A stretch of 64,000 bases of DNA from Thalassotalea sp. 42_200_T64 (GCA_002162925.1 MABC01000022.1:1-64000); one strand, 5' to 3'. Positions 1-10,274 are shown, counted from the first letter of the stretch. Numbers and translations: made by a program. The notes: a model not told the origin generated them from the sequence alone.

Positions 1-398
1 TCCTATCAGGCGAGGAAAATACCTCGCACGATAAGCGTAGAAAAAATAGTCAGGATTTGAGATATTACAGAGCTAGAAAAGGAGCGCCCCTACCGCGAGG
101 AGCGGTTTAGTTCTTTGTCGCATGAACAGTCTTGATATCGTTCTTTCTGATGAACAAGTTAGGTGTTAAAAACATAAGTGTTTTAGGCGGGTAATTATTT
201 TGCTAGTTCTATCTATGTGCTTAGAATTTAAGAAGGTGAAAACTGTTTAACAAAGCAATATTGTTGAACTCGGTGTCTTGTCAAATGTTGAGCCAGGCAC
301 AAAACGCGCTGAAAATCACATAAAGCATTGCTTACACTAGCCTTGTTTTTGTCAACCATTATTGGCCGCTTATTGTGGCATATATTATAGGAGAGTAC

Positions 399-635
399 GT
401 GGAATTACATGCATTAACCCCAACAAAAGAGAGAAATGAAATTGAGAAATATATTGGTCTATGATACGCCGAACTGTTTGGTCAGGAATCGATGCCATCA
501 GCAGATGATTTCAACAGCATTTTCTCTCAATTAGAAGATTCTGATAACAAACATAGTGCTTTCTGTTTGAAGCAGGGTGGTGAAACCGTTGCCTTTTTTA
601 CTCTGACCGGTAAGAAATTAAAGATTTGCTTGTAA
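399..635 (+). pseudogene. GNAT-like acetyltransferase N-terminal remnant
   Basis: GTG start reads MELHALTPTKERNEIEKYIGL*YAELFGQESMPSADDFNSIFSQLEDSDNKHSAFCLKQGGETVAFFTLTGKK; in-frame TGA, and the C-terminal acetyl-CoA-binding half is missing. Confidence 0.5.
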
Positions 636-1026
636 TAGATATAACAAGCAAATTGAGTATAAGGAATGAAATGATGGTAGAAGTTAACCAGCAGATTAAC
701 CTAGGGCTCGCCGATAAAGAAATATTACGCAGACTAACAAAAGAGAAGAGATCTATTTAGCGGGTAGTATAACGCTCGGCAATTACAGGAAGTAAACTGA
801 ACCTTGCACCAGAGCCACTGGCGTACTTAGTTTATTGTTAATCAGATTGGGTACAGTGACGATTTAATTTAGTTCACGTAATAAATTAACTAGAGAACCG
901 TGCTATTTAGCATTATTATGGCGTTTGAATTTATAATTAACTTGATCGGGCCCATTTTATCTTGAATATGAACCACCAGCTCCTTACTAATTATTTGATT
1001 TTTAAGTCTCACGAGTACACGTAACG

Positions 1027-1917
1027 ATGACTTTTTTTAAATATAAAGCCGACTATGTGCCGGTATTTTTATTGTGTATGATTTTTGTTTTAGATCTTGT
1101 CGTTTTTTTCTATGCAGAGCATCTTTGGCAGGTGGTCACTTGGTTGATAATAGGCATAGCACCTAAAAGTGTATTTTGCTCATTTAGTCATCATCATCAA
1201 CATCTTGAGACCTTTAAACAGCCGATACTTAATCGACTTATCGAAGTGCCTTATGCCTGTATTACGGGTATTACCAGTCACCTTTGGTATTTACATCATG
1301 TAGTTGGTCATCATATGAATTTTATGGATCAAACTAAAGATGAATCCCGTTGGAAAAGAGCAAATGGCAAACAAATGACTGAGTTTGAATATGCCTTTTC
1401 GGTATGGATAACGTCTTATGCACGTGCCGCTATTGTTGGTAAACGTTTTCCAAAACAAATGAAAATATTTGTAACAATGGCGTTGATTCAAGTAAGTTTA
1501 TTAACTATTTTATTTATAATTAACTGGCAAAATGCCCTGTTTGTTTATTTATTACCTATGGCTATTTCGTTATTTTTAACCTCGTGGCTTACTTATTACC
1601 ACCATGCCGGCTTAGACACACAAGACGAATTTGAAGCCTCGTTTAATTGTACTAACCGCTTTTACAACCTAGTGACAGGTAATTTAGGTTACCATACAGC
1701 TCACCACAAACGTTGGCGTCTACATTGGTCTTTATTACCCGAATATCATAAAAGCATTCAGCAGCAGATCCCTGAACACCTAATACATCAACGTTTCTTT
1801 TCTGGTAGAAGGTTACATCAAGCCGCGGTCAAAATTCCAAACAAAACACCAACGTTAGGCTTTGTGGTCGACCACATAAAAGAAGGCATAACAAAACAAA
1901 TCAGGCCGACGCGGTAA
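1027..1917 (+). CDS. Membrane fatty acid desaturase/hydroxylase family protein
   Basis: 296-aa ORF with TM segments and histidine boxes (HHHQH, HHVVGHH, YYHHAG, HTAHH). Confidence 0.8.
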   Translation: MTFFKYKADYVPVFLLCMIFVLDLVVFFYAEHLWQVVTWLIIGIAPKSVFCSFSHHHQHLETFKQPILNRLIEVPYACITGITSHLWYLHHVVGHHMNFMDQTKDESRWKRANGKQMTEFEYAFSVWITSYARAAIVGKRFPKQMKIFVTMALIQVSLLTILFIINWQNALFVYLLPMAISLFLTSWLTYYHHAGLDTQDEFEASFNCTNRFYNLVTGNLGYHTAHHKRWRLHWSLLPEYHKSIQQQIPEHLIHQRFFSGRRLHQAAVKIPNKTPTLGFVVDHIKEGITKQIRPTR

Positions 1918-1994
1918 ACCGCTCGCCTGTTTGAGACGTTATCGAATTTCTGATTGATTGATGAACTCTAGACAGGTTAAATCAAGGAGTCTGA

Positions 1995-2210
1995 TTTATC
2001 TTTTCAATCAAAAAATCAAAAAACACTCGTAATACGGGTTTTGGGTATTTGCTACCATGATAAACGGCACAAATATCGCCACTGGAACCGTCGTGCAATG
2101 AAGGTTGCCAGTCTGGTAAACAAACAACCAATTTTTTTTCTCTATTAACGCTGTCATCATCCAGGTCGACATTTGCACGATATCGCCATCATGAATGGCA
2201 GCTTGAAGTA
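1995..2210 (-). pseudogene. LysR-family regulator C-terminal remnant
   Basis: Minus strand reads ...LQAAIHDGDIVQMSTWMM... then, after a frame change, LVVCLPDWQPSLHDGSSGDICAVYHGSKYPKPVLRVFFDFLIEK, typical of a LysR C-terminus. Confidence 0.65.
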
Positions 2211-2217
2211 ACCCCTA

Positions 2218-2340
2218 CCCAGAACAAAGATTTGCAAATGAAACAAAACGTTTATTAAAAATTTTGGATGAGCGACTTCAACATCAACAATATATGATCG
2301 GTAGTGAATACAGCCGACATTGCTTTAGGTTATGCCTGAC
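2218..2340 (+). pseudogene. Glutathione S-transferase C-terminal fragment
   Basis: PEQRFANETKRLLKILDERLQHQQYMIGSEYS then frameshifted (S)ADIALGYA; GST C-domain style, no N-terminal domain. Confidence 0.6.
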
Positions 2341-2422
2341 CATAGAAATTGAATGCATGATGCTCCCATACTTGGGTATACTGATTTTTTAGTATTATCA
2401 TTAATTCCACACCTCTTGCAAA

Positions 2423-4498
2423 ATGAGTACAATAATGAAAAAGAGATTATTTATTGCCGTTGGCTGCTTCGTTCTTTTTAGTCAATTTGCTTCGGCAGAA
2501 GTGATGATTAAAGGGCGCTTGCTCACTGAAAATCAGCAGCCAATTGTACAGGCTGAGGTTCGATTTTCAGGCGTAAGCACGACAACAGATAAGCAAGGTT
2601 ACTATCACGTTAAGGTTGATGATGCTGATATTTATCAGCTTAACTTTAGCAAGCAAGGTTATTATCCAAGCGTGCAAACATTTAGTCACTTTGAGTTAAC
2701 CAATCAAGCCGCACCGTTGACCATTGCCGATATCACCCTGGTTCAAAAGACAAAAGGGCGGGTCATGCTTGCTTTTGGCGGTGATGCCATGATGGGACGT
2801 CGTTACTATAAACCTTATTTTGGTGATGAGGTATTGATAGATGATGACTCTCGCAGCAAAGATAGTCGAGCCATTGTTGAAAACATTAAACCTTATATGA
2901 GTTTGGCCGATATTGCTGCGGTTAATTTGGAAACCCAAATATTTGCCAATAAACCCGGCGATGCCGCGCCTAAATCCGTGGCGTTTTACTCGAAACCCGA
3001 AATTCTCGATGCCTTAACCTGGGCCGGAATTGACTATGTCACCCTGGGAAATAACCATACCTATGATTATAAAAAGTCGGGTTTAGAAACTTCGCTAAAA
3101 CATATGCGGGCATCAAAACTTGCTTTTTCAGGTGCTGGAATTAATGAAGAAGAAGCCTTAAAAGCTTATGCAACAAAAATTAATGGCGTTGATTATGGTA
3201 TGTTGGGCTATGTTGGCTGGGAAGGCCGGGCAACGCCAAATCAAGTCGCCGAGCAAGACAAAGGTGGCGCTGCTTTTGGTTCACTGAAAAACATTATTGC
3301 GACAGTCACAGCACAAGTGAATGCTGGTCGGGTGCCGGTAGTGCAATACCATGGTAGCCAGGAGTACAGTAACAACCCGACCGGGGTAACAGAAAAACGC
3401 TTGAAAGCAGCAATCGATCATGGTGCTGCCTTAGCTATCGCCCATCATCCACATGTTACGCAAGGCATAGAGCTATACAAAGGGAAATTAATCGCGTATT
3501 CAATGGGCAATTTTATTTTTGATCAGTACATTCCATCAACCCCATATAGCTTTTTACTGTACGTTTGGATGGACCAAGGTAAATTTCATCGCGCAGAAAT
3601 TGTACCAATTTATTTAAAAGGCTATAAGCCAACACCGGCAACCGGCATTAACCGTTATACCACAATGAAACGTATTACCACCTTGTCGGCACAACGTCAT
3701 ACTCATATCGGCCAATCGGGTGGTCACGGGGTGATTCTGGCAGAGCAACCACAAGTAAATAGCCAGCACGCGTCGATTGCATTTCCTGATAATACCAAAA
3801 CCGCGCCACTGTACCTATTGCCCTGGCAAAAAGGCATAGCGCAGGTCATTACGCCGAAGCATGTCTCTTATCGTTTAGGGATTAATTTAATGAATGGTAG
3901 TGACTTTGAGAGTTTTACCACTTTTAATAGTAATGAACGCAGTTGGCTGTTTGATCGAAAGCACACGGTAATCAATAACTATGGCGCCAGTGGCAGCAAA
4001 AGTTTAGGGGTAATGGTGAATAGCAATCAAACCAGTGAAGTTGGCTTGCAGGCGTTTCGGCGGAAGTTTAAAGGTGATATACCCACCACAGTTACGGCGA
4101 AAGTGAAAACGGAAAATTCGGCAAAAATAGGTTTTTACTGGCAAGGCAGGCGATACGGTCAGGGCTTTTTCCAGGCTCGCAAAGAAAGCGAAAAACATTT
4201 GATTGGCGCTGTTGATTTAGCGGGAAAATCCGCTTGGCAAACGGTTGAGTTTGATTTTGAGTCAGTACGGCATAATTACCCGAGCAAAGGCTATCGCTCT
4301 TATCGGGTACTCGCTGAAATTGAATTAGCCGATGGGCGTACCGGCAAGGTGGATATTGATGATTTCGCTGTTATCGAATGGCAAAGCGCATTTACTGAGC
4401 TCAGTACACCTTTTCATACCAGTGTGGAGTCTAAGCAAGCCTCTTATATCGGCATCAGTAAGCCTACGACTGATACGGTAAAGGTTAGGTTTCAATAA
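2423..4498 (+). CDS. CapA family protein (PGA_cap-like metallophosphoesterase fold) with N-terminal carboxypeptidase-regulatory-like domain
   Basis: Signal peptide; GRLLTENQQPIVQAEVRFSGVSTTTDKQGYY; GGDAMMGRR, NLETQI, GNNHTYDY, IAHHPHVTQGIELYKGKLIAYSMGNFIFDQ motifs. Confidence 0.85.
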   Translation: MSTIMKKRLFIAVGCFVLFSQFASAEVMIKGRLLTENQQPIVQAEVRFSGVSTTTDKQGYYHVKVDDADIYQLNFSKQGYYPSVQTFSHFELTNQAAPLTIADITLVQKTKGRVMLAFGGDAMMGRRYYKPYFGDEVLIDDDSRSKDSRAIVENIKPYMSLADIAAVNLETQIFANKPGDAAPKSVAFYSKPEILDALTWAGIDYVTLGNNHTYDYKKSGLETSLKHMRASKLAFSGAGINEEEALKAYATKINGVDYGMLGYVGWEGRATPNQVAEQDKGGAAFGSLKNIIATVTAQVNAGRVPVVQYHGSQEYSNNPTGVTEKRLKAAIDHGAALAIAHHPHVTQGIELYKGKLIAYSMGNFIFDQYIPSTPYSFLLYVWMDQGKFHRAEIVPIYLKGYKPTPATGINRYTTMKRITTLSAQRHTHIGQSGGHGVILAEQPQVNSQHASIAFPDNTKTAPLYLLPWQKGIAQVITPKHVSYRLGINLMNGSDFESFTTFNSNERSWLFDRKHTVINNYGASGSKSLGVMVNSNQTSEVGLQAFRRKFKGDIPTTVTAKVKTENSAKIGFYWQGRRYGQGFFQARKESEKHLIGAVDLAGKSAWQTVEFDFESVRHNYPSKGYRSYRVLAEIELADGRTGKVDIDDFAVIEWQSAFTELSTPFHTSVESKQASYIGISKPTTDTVKVRFQ

Positions 4499-4512
4499 TC
4501 TTGAAAAGTTAA

Positions 4513-4630
4513 GGCTATGAGCCAGCTGGCTGCGAGCAACTCGCAGTCCGTTTATTACCAATAAGTCAGTTTATCTTAACTTATCCGCAGTCTGCTAGTA
4601 GCTCGATGCTAGCAGCGCAGCAGGCTATGG
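4513..4630. repeat. GC-rich short-word intergenic repeat (copy 1)
   Basis: GGCTGCGAGCAACTCGCAGTCCGTTTATTACCAATAAGTCAGTTTATCTTA...GTCTGCTAGTAGCTCGATGCTAGCAGC, matching 17845..18045. Confidence 0.7.
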
Positions 4631-4782
4631 GTTAGGCCAGCAGGTGATAGTCAGATTAATTTACAGTTAGACCACCATTAATTGCTATAAGTTTAACATT
4701 CATTAATAAAAACAAAGCCTTACAAATGCGGTGTAATCTTTGCATTTAGTCGTTGTATAAAAATACTTATACAAGATAGGTT

Positions 4783-5037
4783 ATGGATAACAACCAAAAA
4801 AACTCATCAGGAGCAGAACGGCGGAATTTATCATTAACTCACCAAATGTTATGGGATAACCTTAACCCCGCACAAAAGGTAGCGGCCAGCTCATTATTTC
4901 ACTTTGGCTTTCGCCTGAACTTCATTCGAGAATCAACTACTGATGCCATTGTTGGATTGCTGCTCGATGGCAAACCAGCAACCATAAACAGGGATGGGGT
5001 TATTGATATCAGTCCTGACATTAGTATGCGTGGATAA
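4783..5037 (+). CDS. Uncharacterised 84-aa protein, paralog 1
   Basis: ORF strongly similar to 5487..5741 (QKVAASSLFH.GF.L.FIR...DA.VGLLLDGKPATINR.G.IDI.P). Confidence 0.7.
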   Translation: MDNNQKNSSGAERRNLSLTHQMLWDNLNPAQKVAASSLFHFGFRLNFIRESTTDAIVGLLLDGKPATINRDGVIDISPDISMRG

Positions 5038-5043
5038 CTACTG

Positions 5044-5274
5044 ATACCAAGTTGACTAATTATCTGCTCATTTTTAATGGCTAAAGAATTGTATGGAACA
5101 ATTCTTCTTTGCGAAGCAGTTCTACGAACCGAAGGCATGGATGCCTGAGATAAAACGAATAACTACGGCTTTATAAAATTGATAAGTAGAATAACTACTT
5201 ACTAAATTTCATGGATTGTATTTATCCGTTTTCCCTCATGAAAAAGTAAACCACTTAATTAATCAAATTGGTAT
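5044..5274. repeat. MITE-like element, family A (long form)
   Basis: Begins ATACCAAGTTGACTAAT, ends TTAATCAAATTGGTAT (TIRs); interior (AACGAATAACTACGG..TTATAAAATT.ATAAGTAGAATAACTACT..TGTATTTATCCGTTTT.CCTCATGAAAAAGTA) shared with 27571..27732. Confidence 0.8.
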
Positions 5275-5486
5275 GAGACCAAGTTGACTCAGTATGCATT
5301 TGGCTGGTTGAGTTTTTAAGGGGACCTTTAAGGCTATGCGCCAGCAGGTGCCTGTCAGATTAATTTACAGTTGCATCACCAAGAAATCTTGAAAGCTGAA
5401 TATTAATTCTTTAAATCAACGTCTTGCAAACACGGCACACTCTTTGCTGCTATCCGTTGCATAAATGCATTTATATAAGATAAGTT

Positions 5487-5741
5487 ATGGAAAGCAACCC
5501 AATAACATCACCAGAAGCCGAACGACGAGAATTATCATTAAGTAACCAAACGTTATGGGTTAAACTCAACGCCGCGCAAAAAGTAGCTGCCAGCTCCTTA
5601 TTTCACTATGGGTTCAACCTTATCTTCATTCGAATATCATCTAATGATGCAACCGTTGGATTGCTGCTCGATGGCAAACCAGCAACCATAAATAGGGAAG
5701 GGGATATTGATATAACTCCAGTTATAAATATTCGAAAGTAA
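5487..5741 (+). CDS. Uncharacterised 84-aa protein, paralog 2
   Basis: Tandem paralog of 4783..5037 with similar upstream sequence. Confidence 0.7.
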   Translation: MESNPITSPEAERRELSLSNQTLWVKLNAAQKVAASSLFHYGFNLIFIRISSNDATVGLLLDGKPATINREGDIDITPVINIRK

Positions 5742-5910
5742 GGAAGAGTGAATAAGTTAGATGCTGTTTCTGACTGAAAATGTACGTGTGATGAGCGAAT
5801 TTCAACAGCGCAGGGGAGCCATAACCATTCGTCTAAGGTGAGTGAACATATCTTTAATGCCTACAGGGTAGTTCTTTCTAGAATGGAGACGATTAAATTA
5901 GGAACACAAT

Positions 5911-6948
5911 ATGTTCAATATATATAGATTGCTAGGAGTGATCTGGTTGTGTCTTTTTGTAATTTCGATTTCTGGAGAACGTTCAGTTGTCAGCGGTGAT
6001 CGCAAAAATCAGGCTCAAATAAAAATTAAAGCTCTAGCAATACCGTGCCAATTTGACCCGGACAACGTGCCGGAGATGGTTGAAATTCCCGCAGGTGATT
6101 TAAATATGGGGGCCACTAGCTCACCATTTTTCAAGGATAAAAATGCCAGGCCAGTTCACCGTGTTTGGGTAGATTCATTCGAGATGAGCCGCTGTGCAGT
6201 AACCGTCGCGGCATTTAGACAGTTTGTCGAGTTGACTGGCTACGTAACCGATGGCGAACGTAAAAAATATTATGCTAGCCAGGCTGAAAAAGGCTGCATG
6301 GGCTGGAACGTAAAGAAAAAACAGTGGTTGTCTTCCCCTGAAGGCTACTGGAAAAATCCGGGTTTTAAGCAGACAGAACAAAATCCTGTTACCTGTGTTA
6401 GTTGGAATGATGCCATGGCGTACATCGGGTGGTTGAACAAACGCTATAATGCTAATTTCCGACTGCCAACTGAATCGGAGTGGGAATATTCAGCCAAAGC
6501 ACAAAATGGTGTCCAAGTTGATGATGTCATTACTAATCACGATATATGTGAATTCGCCAATGGCGCTGACCTATCTACTCAGAACGAAGCTTGGTGGGAC
6601 ACTAGCATGGTCGCTAGCGATTGTGACGATGACTACGCCTATATAGCACCGGTTGTGAGTTTTAAGGCCAACCCATGGGGCCTTTATAACATGCAAGGAA
6701 ATGTGTGGGAGTGGGTTCAGGACTGCTTTCATGAAAACTATAATGGTGCGCCTGAAAACGGTACCGCCTGGCTAAATGACGACGGTGGTGATTGTTATAA
6801 CCGGGTTTTAAGGGGCGGCGGGTGGATCAGTCGGCCATCTGCATTACGTTCAGTGAAGCGAAATTGGCATCATATTGATGTGGCTGACTATGCCACTGGA
6901 TTTCGATTAGCACAAGGAGGTAACTCGATGTATCAACACGGCCTATGA
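5911..6948 (+). CDS. SUMF1/FGE-sulfatase-domain protein
   Basis: MVEIPAGDLNMGATSS...PVHRVWVDSFEMSRCAVTVAAFRQFVELTGY...FRLPTESEWEYSAKA...NVWEWVQDCF...RVLRGGGWISRPSALRSVKRNWH...ATGFRLA. Confidence 0.85.
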   Translation: MFNIYRLLGVIWLCLFVISISGERSVVSGDRKNQAQIKIKALAIPCQFDPDNVPEMVEIPAGDLNMGATSSPFFKDKNARPVHRVWVDSFEMSRCAVTVAAFRQFVELTGYVTDGERKKYYASQAEKGCMGWNVKKKQWLSSPEGYWKNPGFKQTEQNPVTCVSWNDAMAYIGWLNKRYNANFRLPTESEWEYSAKAQNGVQVDDVITNHDICEFANGADLSTQNEAWWDTSMVASDCDDDYAYIAPVVSFKANPWGLYNMQGNVWEWVQDCFHENYNGAPENGTAWLNDDGGDCYNRVLRGGGWISRPSALRSVKRNWHHIDVADYATGFRLAQGGNSMYQHGL

Positions 6949-6970
6949 CCATAAATAACAGGGAGTCATT

Positions 6971-9019
6971 ATGAGCAAAGCATCACTTGCACCACCGCTG
7001 GTCGGCCCAAAGCAGAATTTAACGGAACTCACCGTTAAAGCCTTAATTCTCGGCGCTTTACTTTCTATGATCTTGGCGGCAGCCAATGCCTATATTGGCT
7101 TATTGGTTGGTCTAACCGTTTCTGCATCCATTCCTGCTGCTGCCGTCTCTATGGGGGTATTGCGTTTATTTCGGCGTTCTACCATTTTAGAAAATAACAT
7201 GGTGCAAACTGCGGCTTCGGCCGGTGAATCACTGGTTGCCGGTATTATCTTCACTATTCCCGCCCTAGTCATGATGAATGCCTGGACCGGTTATGAGTAT
7301 GGTCCTATGGTGGCTATTGCCATTTTGGGCGGCGTGTTAGGTGTGGCTTTTACTATTCCGCTCAGACGGGCATTAATTGTCGATGCACAATTAAAGTTTC
7401 CAGAAGGTGTAGCCACAGCCGAAGTCCTGAAAACTGGCGGCATAGCAACGGATAAAGATCACCCCGACCATGTTGCCAATGAAGATGCCGCCAAAGGGGT
7501 GAAAACGTTATTAATTGCCGCCGGCATCGGCAGTTTATTCAAGTTGTTGGAATCGGCATTCGGGCTTTTTTCCGCCGGGATAGCCACGACGAAAAGCTTC
7601 CTTGCCGGCAAATATTTGTTTATCGGGGATATCACCCTGAGCCCTGCTCTGATCGGGGTTGGCTATATTGTCGGCTTAAATATTGCCGTATTGGTGTTTC
7701 TTGGTGGGGCTATTGGCACTTTGCTTGGTGTGCCACTAAACTGGTTGTTTAATTCTGAGGCGATCATGCTTGCCAGTGACTTAGACCCCAGCACACCCTG
7801 GGCGCAATTGAGTCTCGACAATTGGCACGATTTGGCGATTCAGTCATGGCAAAATTGTCGCCGCATTGGCGTAGGCGCGATGATGATTGGTGGTCTCTGG
7901 TCGTTAATCAGCTTGGCCAAACCACTATATTGCGGAATAAAAGCCAGTATTCACGCTTATCGAGCGGCCAAATCCGGAGGAACAGACAAGGTCTTGCGCA
8001 CTGAGTTTGATACGCCGATAAATTATGTGGCGCTGTTGATATTAATATCTATCGTGCCCTTGTATTTTATTTTTTATATCGCCCTGGCGGATTATGACGG
8101 CAAAGTGTTTATTGCCAGCATAATGACGCTGTTAATGCTGCTGTTTGGTTTTATTTTCTCGTCGGTCGCCGGCTATATGGCGGGCTTGGTGGGCAGCTCG
8201 AACAACCCCATCTCTGGGGTTACCATAGCCACCGTTATTGTCTCCGCCTTGATATTATTACAGTTGATGGGCAATCAGGGACTGGCCGCAACGTTAGGTC
8301 CTATTGCGGTTATTTACCTGGCCGGCATGATCTGTTCGGCGGCGGCCATTGCCGGTGATAATATGCAAGATCTAAAGTGTGGTCATGTGCTTGGCGCGAC
8401 GCCGTGGCGACAACAAATTTTTCAGGTGGTCGGGGTCATTGCTGCGGCTATGGTTATCCCATTTGTTTTAGACCTGCTCGATAAAGCCTATGGCATAGGT
8501 CGGGTAAGTCTGCTAAACCCTGAGGCAACGCCATTATCGGCGCCTCAGGCCGGTTTGATGCGCGATTTGGCCACGGGTATCTTTGGTTCAGGCATTGCCT
8601 GGAACTTTATTTTTATTGGCTTCGCTCTGGCCATAGTGCTTATTATTGCCGATACCATTCAACAAAAACGGGGGTCAGATATTCGTTTTCCCGTGTTGGC
8701 GGTAGCCGTAGGTGTGTACTTGCCGTTAGGCTTGTCGGTGCCCATTTTTATCGGTGGCATCATTGCCCATAGGATCAAAAGTACTGCACAACAACAGCCA
8801 GCAGATATTGCCAAAAATCGAGAACGTACCGGTCTGTTGATAGCATCTGGCCTGATCACTGGCGAGGCATTAATGGGGGTATTAATTGCGGTAGTTGCGG
8901 TTAGCTGGCCAGGGGCAATTCCGCTGTTTCATGATTTCAGCTTAGCCGGCTGGTTTGGCTTCATCGCATTAGTGCTAATTTGTTTATATTTGTACCGCAA
9001 AGTTGTGGCAAAGCAATAA
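6971..9019 (+). CDS. OPT family oligopeptide transporter
   Basis: 682-aa polytopic protein; KALILGALLSMILAAANAYIGLLVGLTVSASIPAAAVSMG, NNMVQTAASAGESLVAGIIFTIPA, GLVGSSNNPISGVTIATVI, AGDNMQDLKCGHVLGATPWRQQ. Confidence 0.92.
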   Translation: MSKASLAPPLVGPKQNLTELTVKALILGALLSMILAAANAYIGLLVGLTVSASIPAAAVSMGVLRLFRRSTILENNMVQTAASAGESLVAGIIFTIPALVMMNAWTGYEYGPMVAIAILGGVLGVAFTIPLRRALIVDAQLKFPEGVATAEVLKTGGIATDKDHPDHVANEDAAKGVKTLLIAAGIGSLFKLLESAFGLFSAGIATTKSFLAGKYLFIGDITLSPALIGVGYIVGLNIAVLVFLGGAIGTLLGVPLNWLFNSEAIMLASDLDPSTPWAQLSLDNWHDLAIQSWQNCRRIGVGAMMIGGLWSLISLAKPLYCGIKASIHAYRAAKSGGTDKVLRTEFDTPINYVALLILISIVPLYFIFYIALADYDGKVFIASIMTLLMLLFGFIFSSVAGYMAGLVGSSNNPISGVTIATVIVSALILLQLMGNQGLAATLGPIAVIYLAGMICSAAAIAGDNMQDLKCGHVLGATPWRQQIFQVVGVIAAAMVIPFVLDLLDKAYGIGRVSLLNPEATPLSAPQAGLMRDLATGIFGSGIAWNFIFIGFALAIVLIIADTIQQKRGSDIRFPVLAVAVGVYLPLGLSVPIFIGGIIAHRIKSTAQQQPADIAKNRERTGLLIASGLITGEALMGVLIAVVAVSWPGAIPLFHDFSLAGWFGFIALVLICLYLYRKVVAKQ

Positions 9020-9345
9020 AGAGCCTTGCAAAGTTCAACAAATCAATTTCTTGTTTCAAAGGCCTATATAACTGGTGTGCAGACCTTTATTAAGAATAAG
9101 CTACTAAAACCAATCATGTTTAAACGATTGCGCTTTTTATTCTATTTTGATTTTCCTTCGATCACGTCAAAATTTTTATATCCAACATCCAATATCTACT
9201 TCTGATAGGGTTGCTTTTTTTGCGGATAAACGTTCACATATAAAGATAATCTTATATTGAATTCTCATCTATTTGCAGGCAAGATTATGATCTAAATATA
9301 CATATATCAATGTTTTAACTAAAAATTAATATAAAGGACTATATC

Positions 9346-10274
9346 TTGAACTTTAAAGTAACGTGTATAGCTTTATCTGCATGTACATCACCGACAAGAG
9401 GTACGGTTAACGCCCCTTTAAATCAACAAATACAAACAAGCCCTGTTATCGCTCAAACAGCTGAAAACCTCTTTAGCGAGTAGTAGCAATTAGCCGTTTT
9501 AGTGATGAAACAAAACGTGGAAATAGCTTTTGGGTTGATAAGAATAACAATAGAATCGGTAAACAAGCCTCAGATATCCTATCGGCACGTTTAACCGAAA
9601 GTGGTAAGTTCTTGATGCTTGAACGTACCGACTTAAGTAGTCTTAAACAAGAAAATATACGTAATGGTGATAATCAGGATGCTGTTGCTGCAGATTATTT
9701 AATTATTGGCTCTGTATCTGAGTACGGCAGGTCTACCAAAAGTGAAGTAGGAGTCTTTTCAAGGAATAAGCTTTAAAAAGCTAATGTAACTGTAAATATC
9801 CGTTTAGTGAATACTAAAACATCTGAAGTTATCTACTCTGAAGAGGCTAGCGGTGAAGCGTTATCAGAAGAAAATCACGTATTAGGCGTAGGCGAACGGG
9901 CCGGATACAACTCTTCACTGGATGACAAAGCCCTGTCTGCAGCAATCTCAAAATTAGTTTCAAATGTAATGGAAAACCTCTTAGATTCTCCATGGCAAGC
10001 TTACTTACTAACCAGTGAGGACAGCCAATTTTTTATGTCTGGCGGAAAAGATCAAGGTATTAAACTTGATGATGAATTTCAGGTGTTAGCAAAAGGAAAG
10101 CAGTTGAAAAACCCTCAAACATGGCAATTAATAGAGCTTCCGGGTAAAAAAATCGCAACCATTAAAGTGCTAGATTTTGTCGACACAGGAAATAACTCCT
10201 TAAGTATAACCAAATTGGTTTCTGGGGATATTGATAACAGTAAACTTACTGACTATGTAGTTAGAGAATTATAA
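9346..10274 (+). pseudogene. CsgG-family outer-membrane lipoprotein pseudogene
   Basis: TTG start LNFKVTCIALSACTSPTRGTVNAPLNQQIQTSPVIAQTAENLFSE*, frameshift to VVAISRFSDETKRGNSFWVDKNNNRIGKQASDILSARLTESGKFLMLERTDLSSLKQ..., in-frame TAA near 9776, then VNIRLVNTKTSEVIYSEEASGEA... Confidence 0.85.

Noticed and set aside
1291-1491. 66-aa minus-strand ORF in the desaturase gene
   Set aside because: Antisense to a well-supported CDS, no motif.
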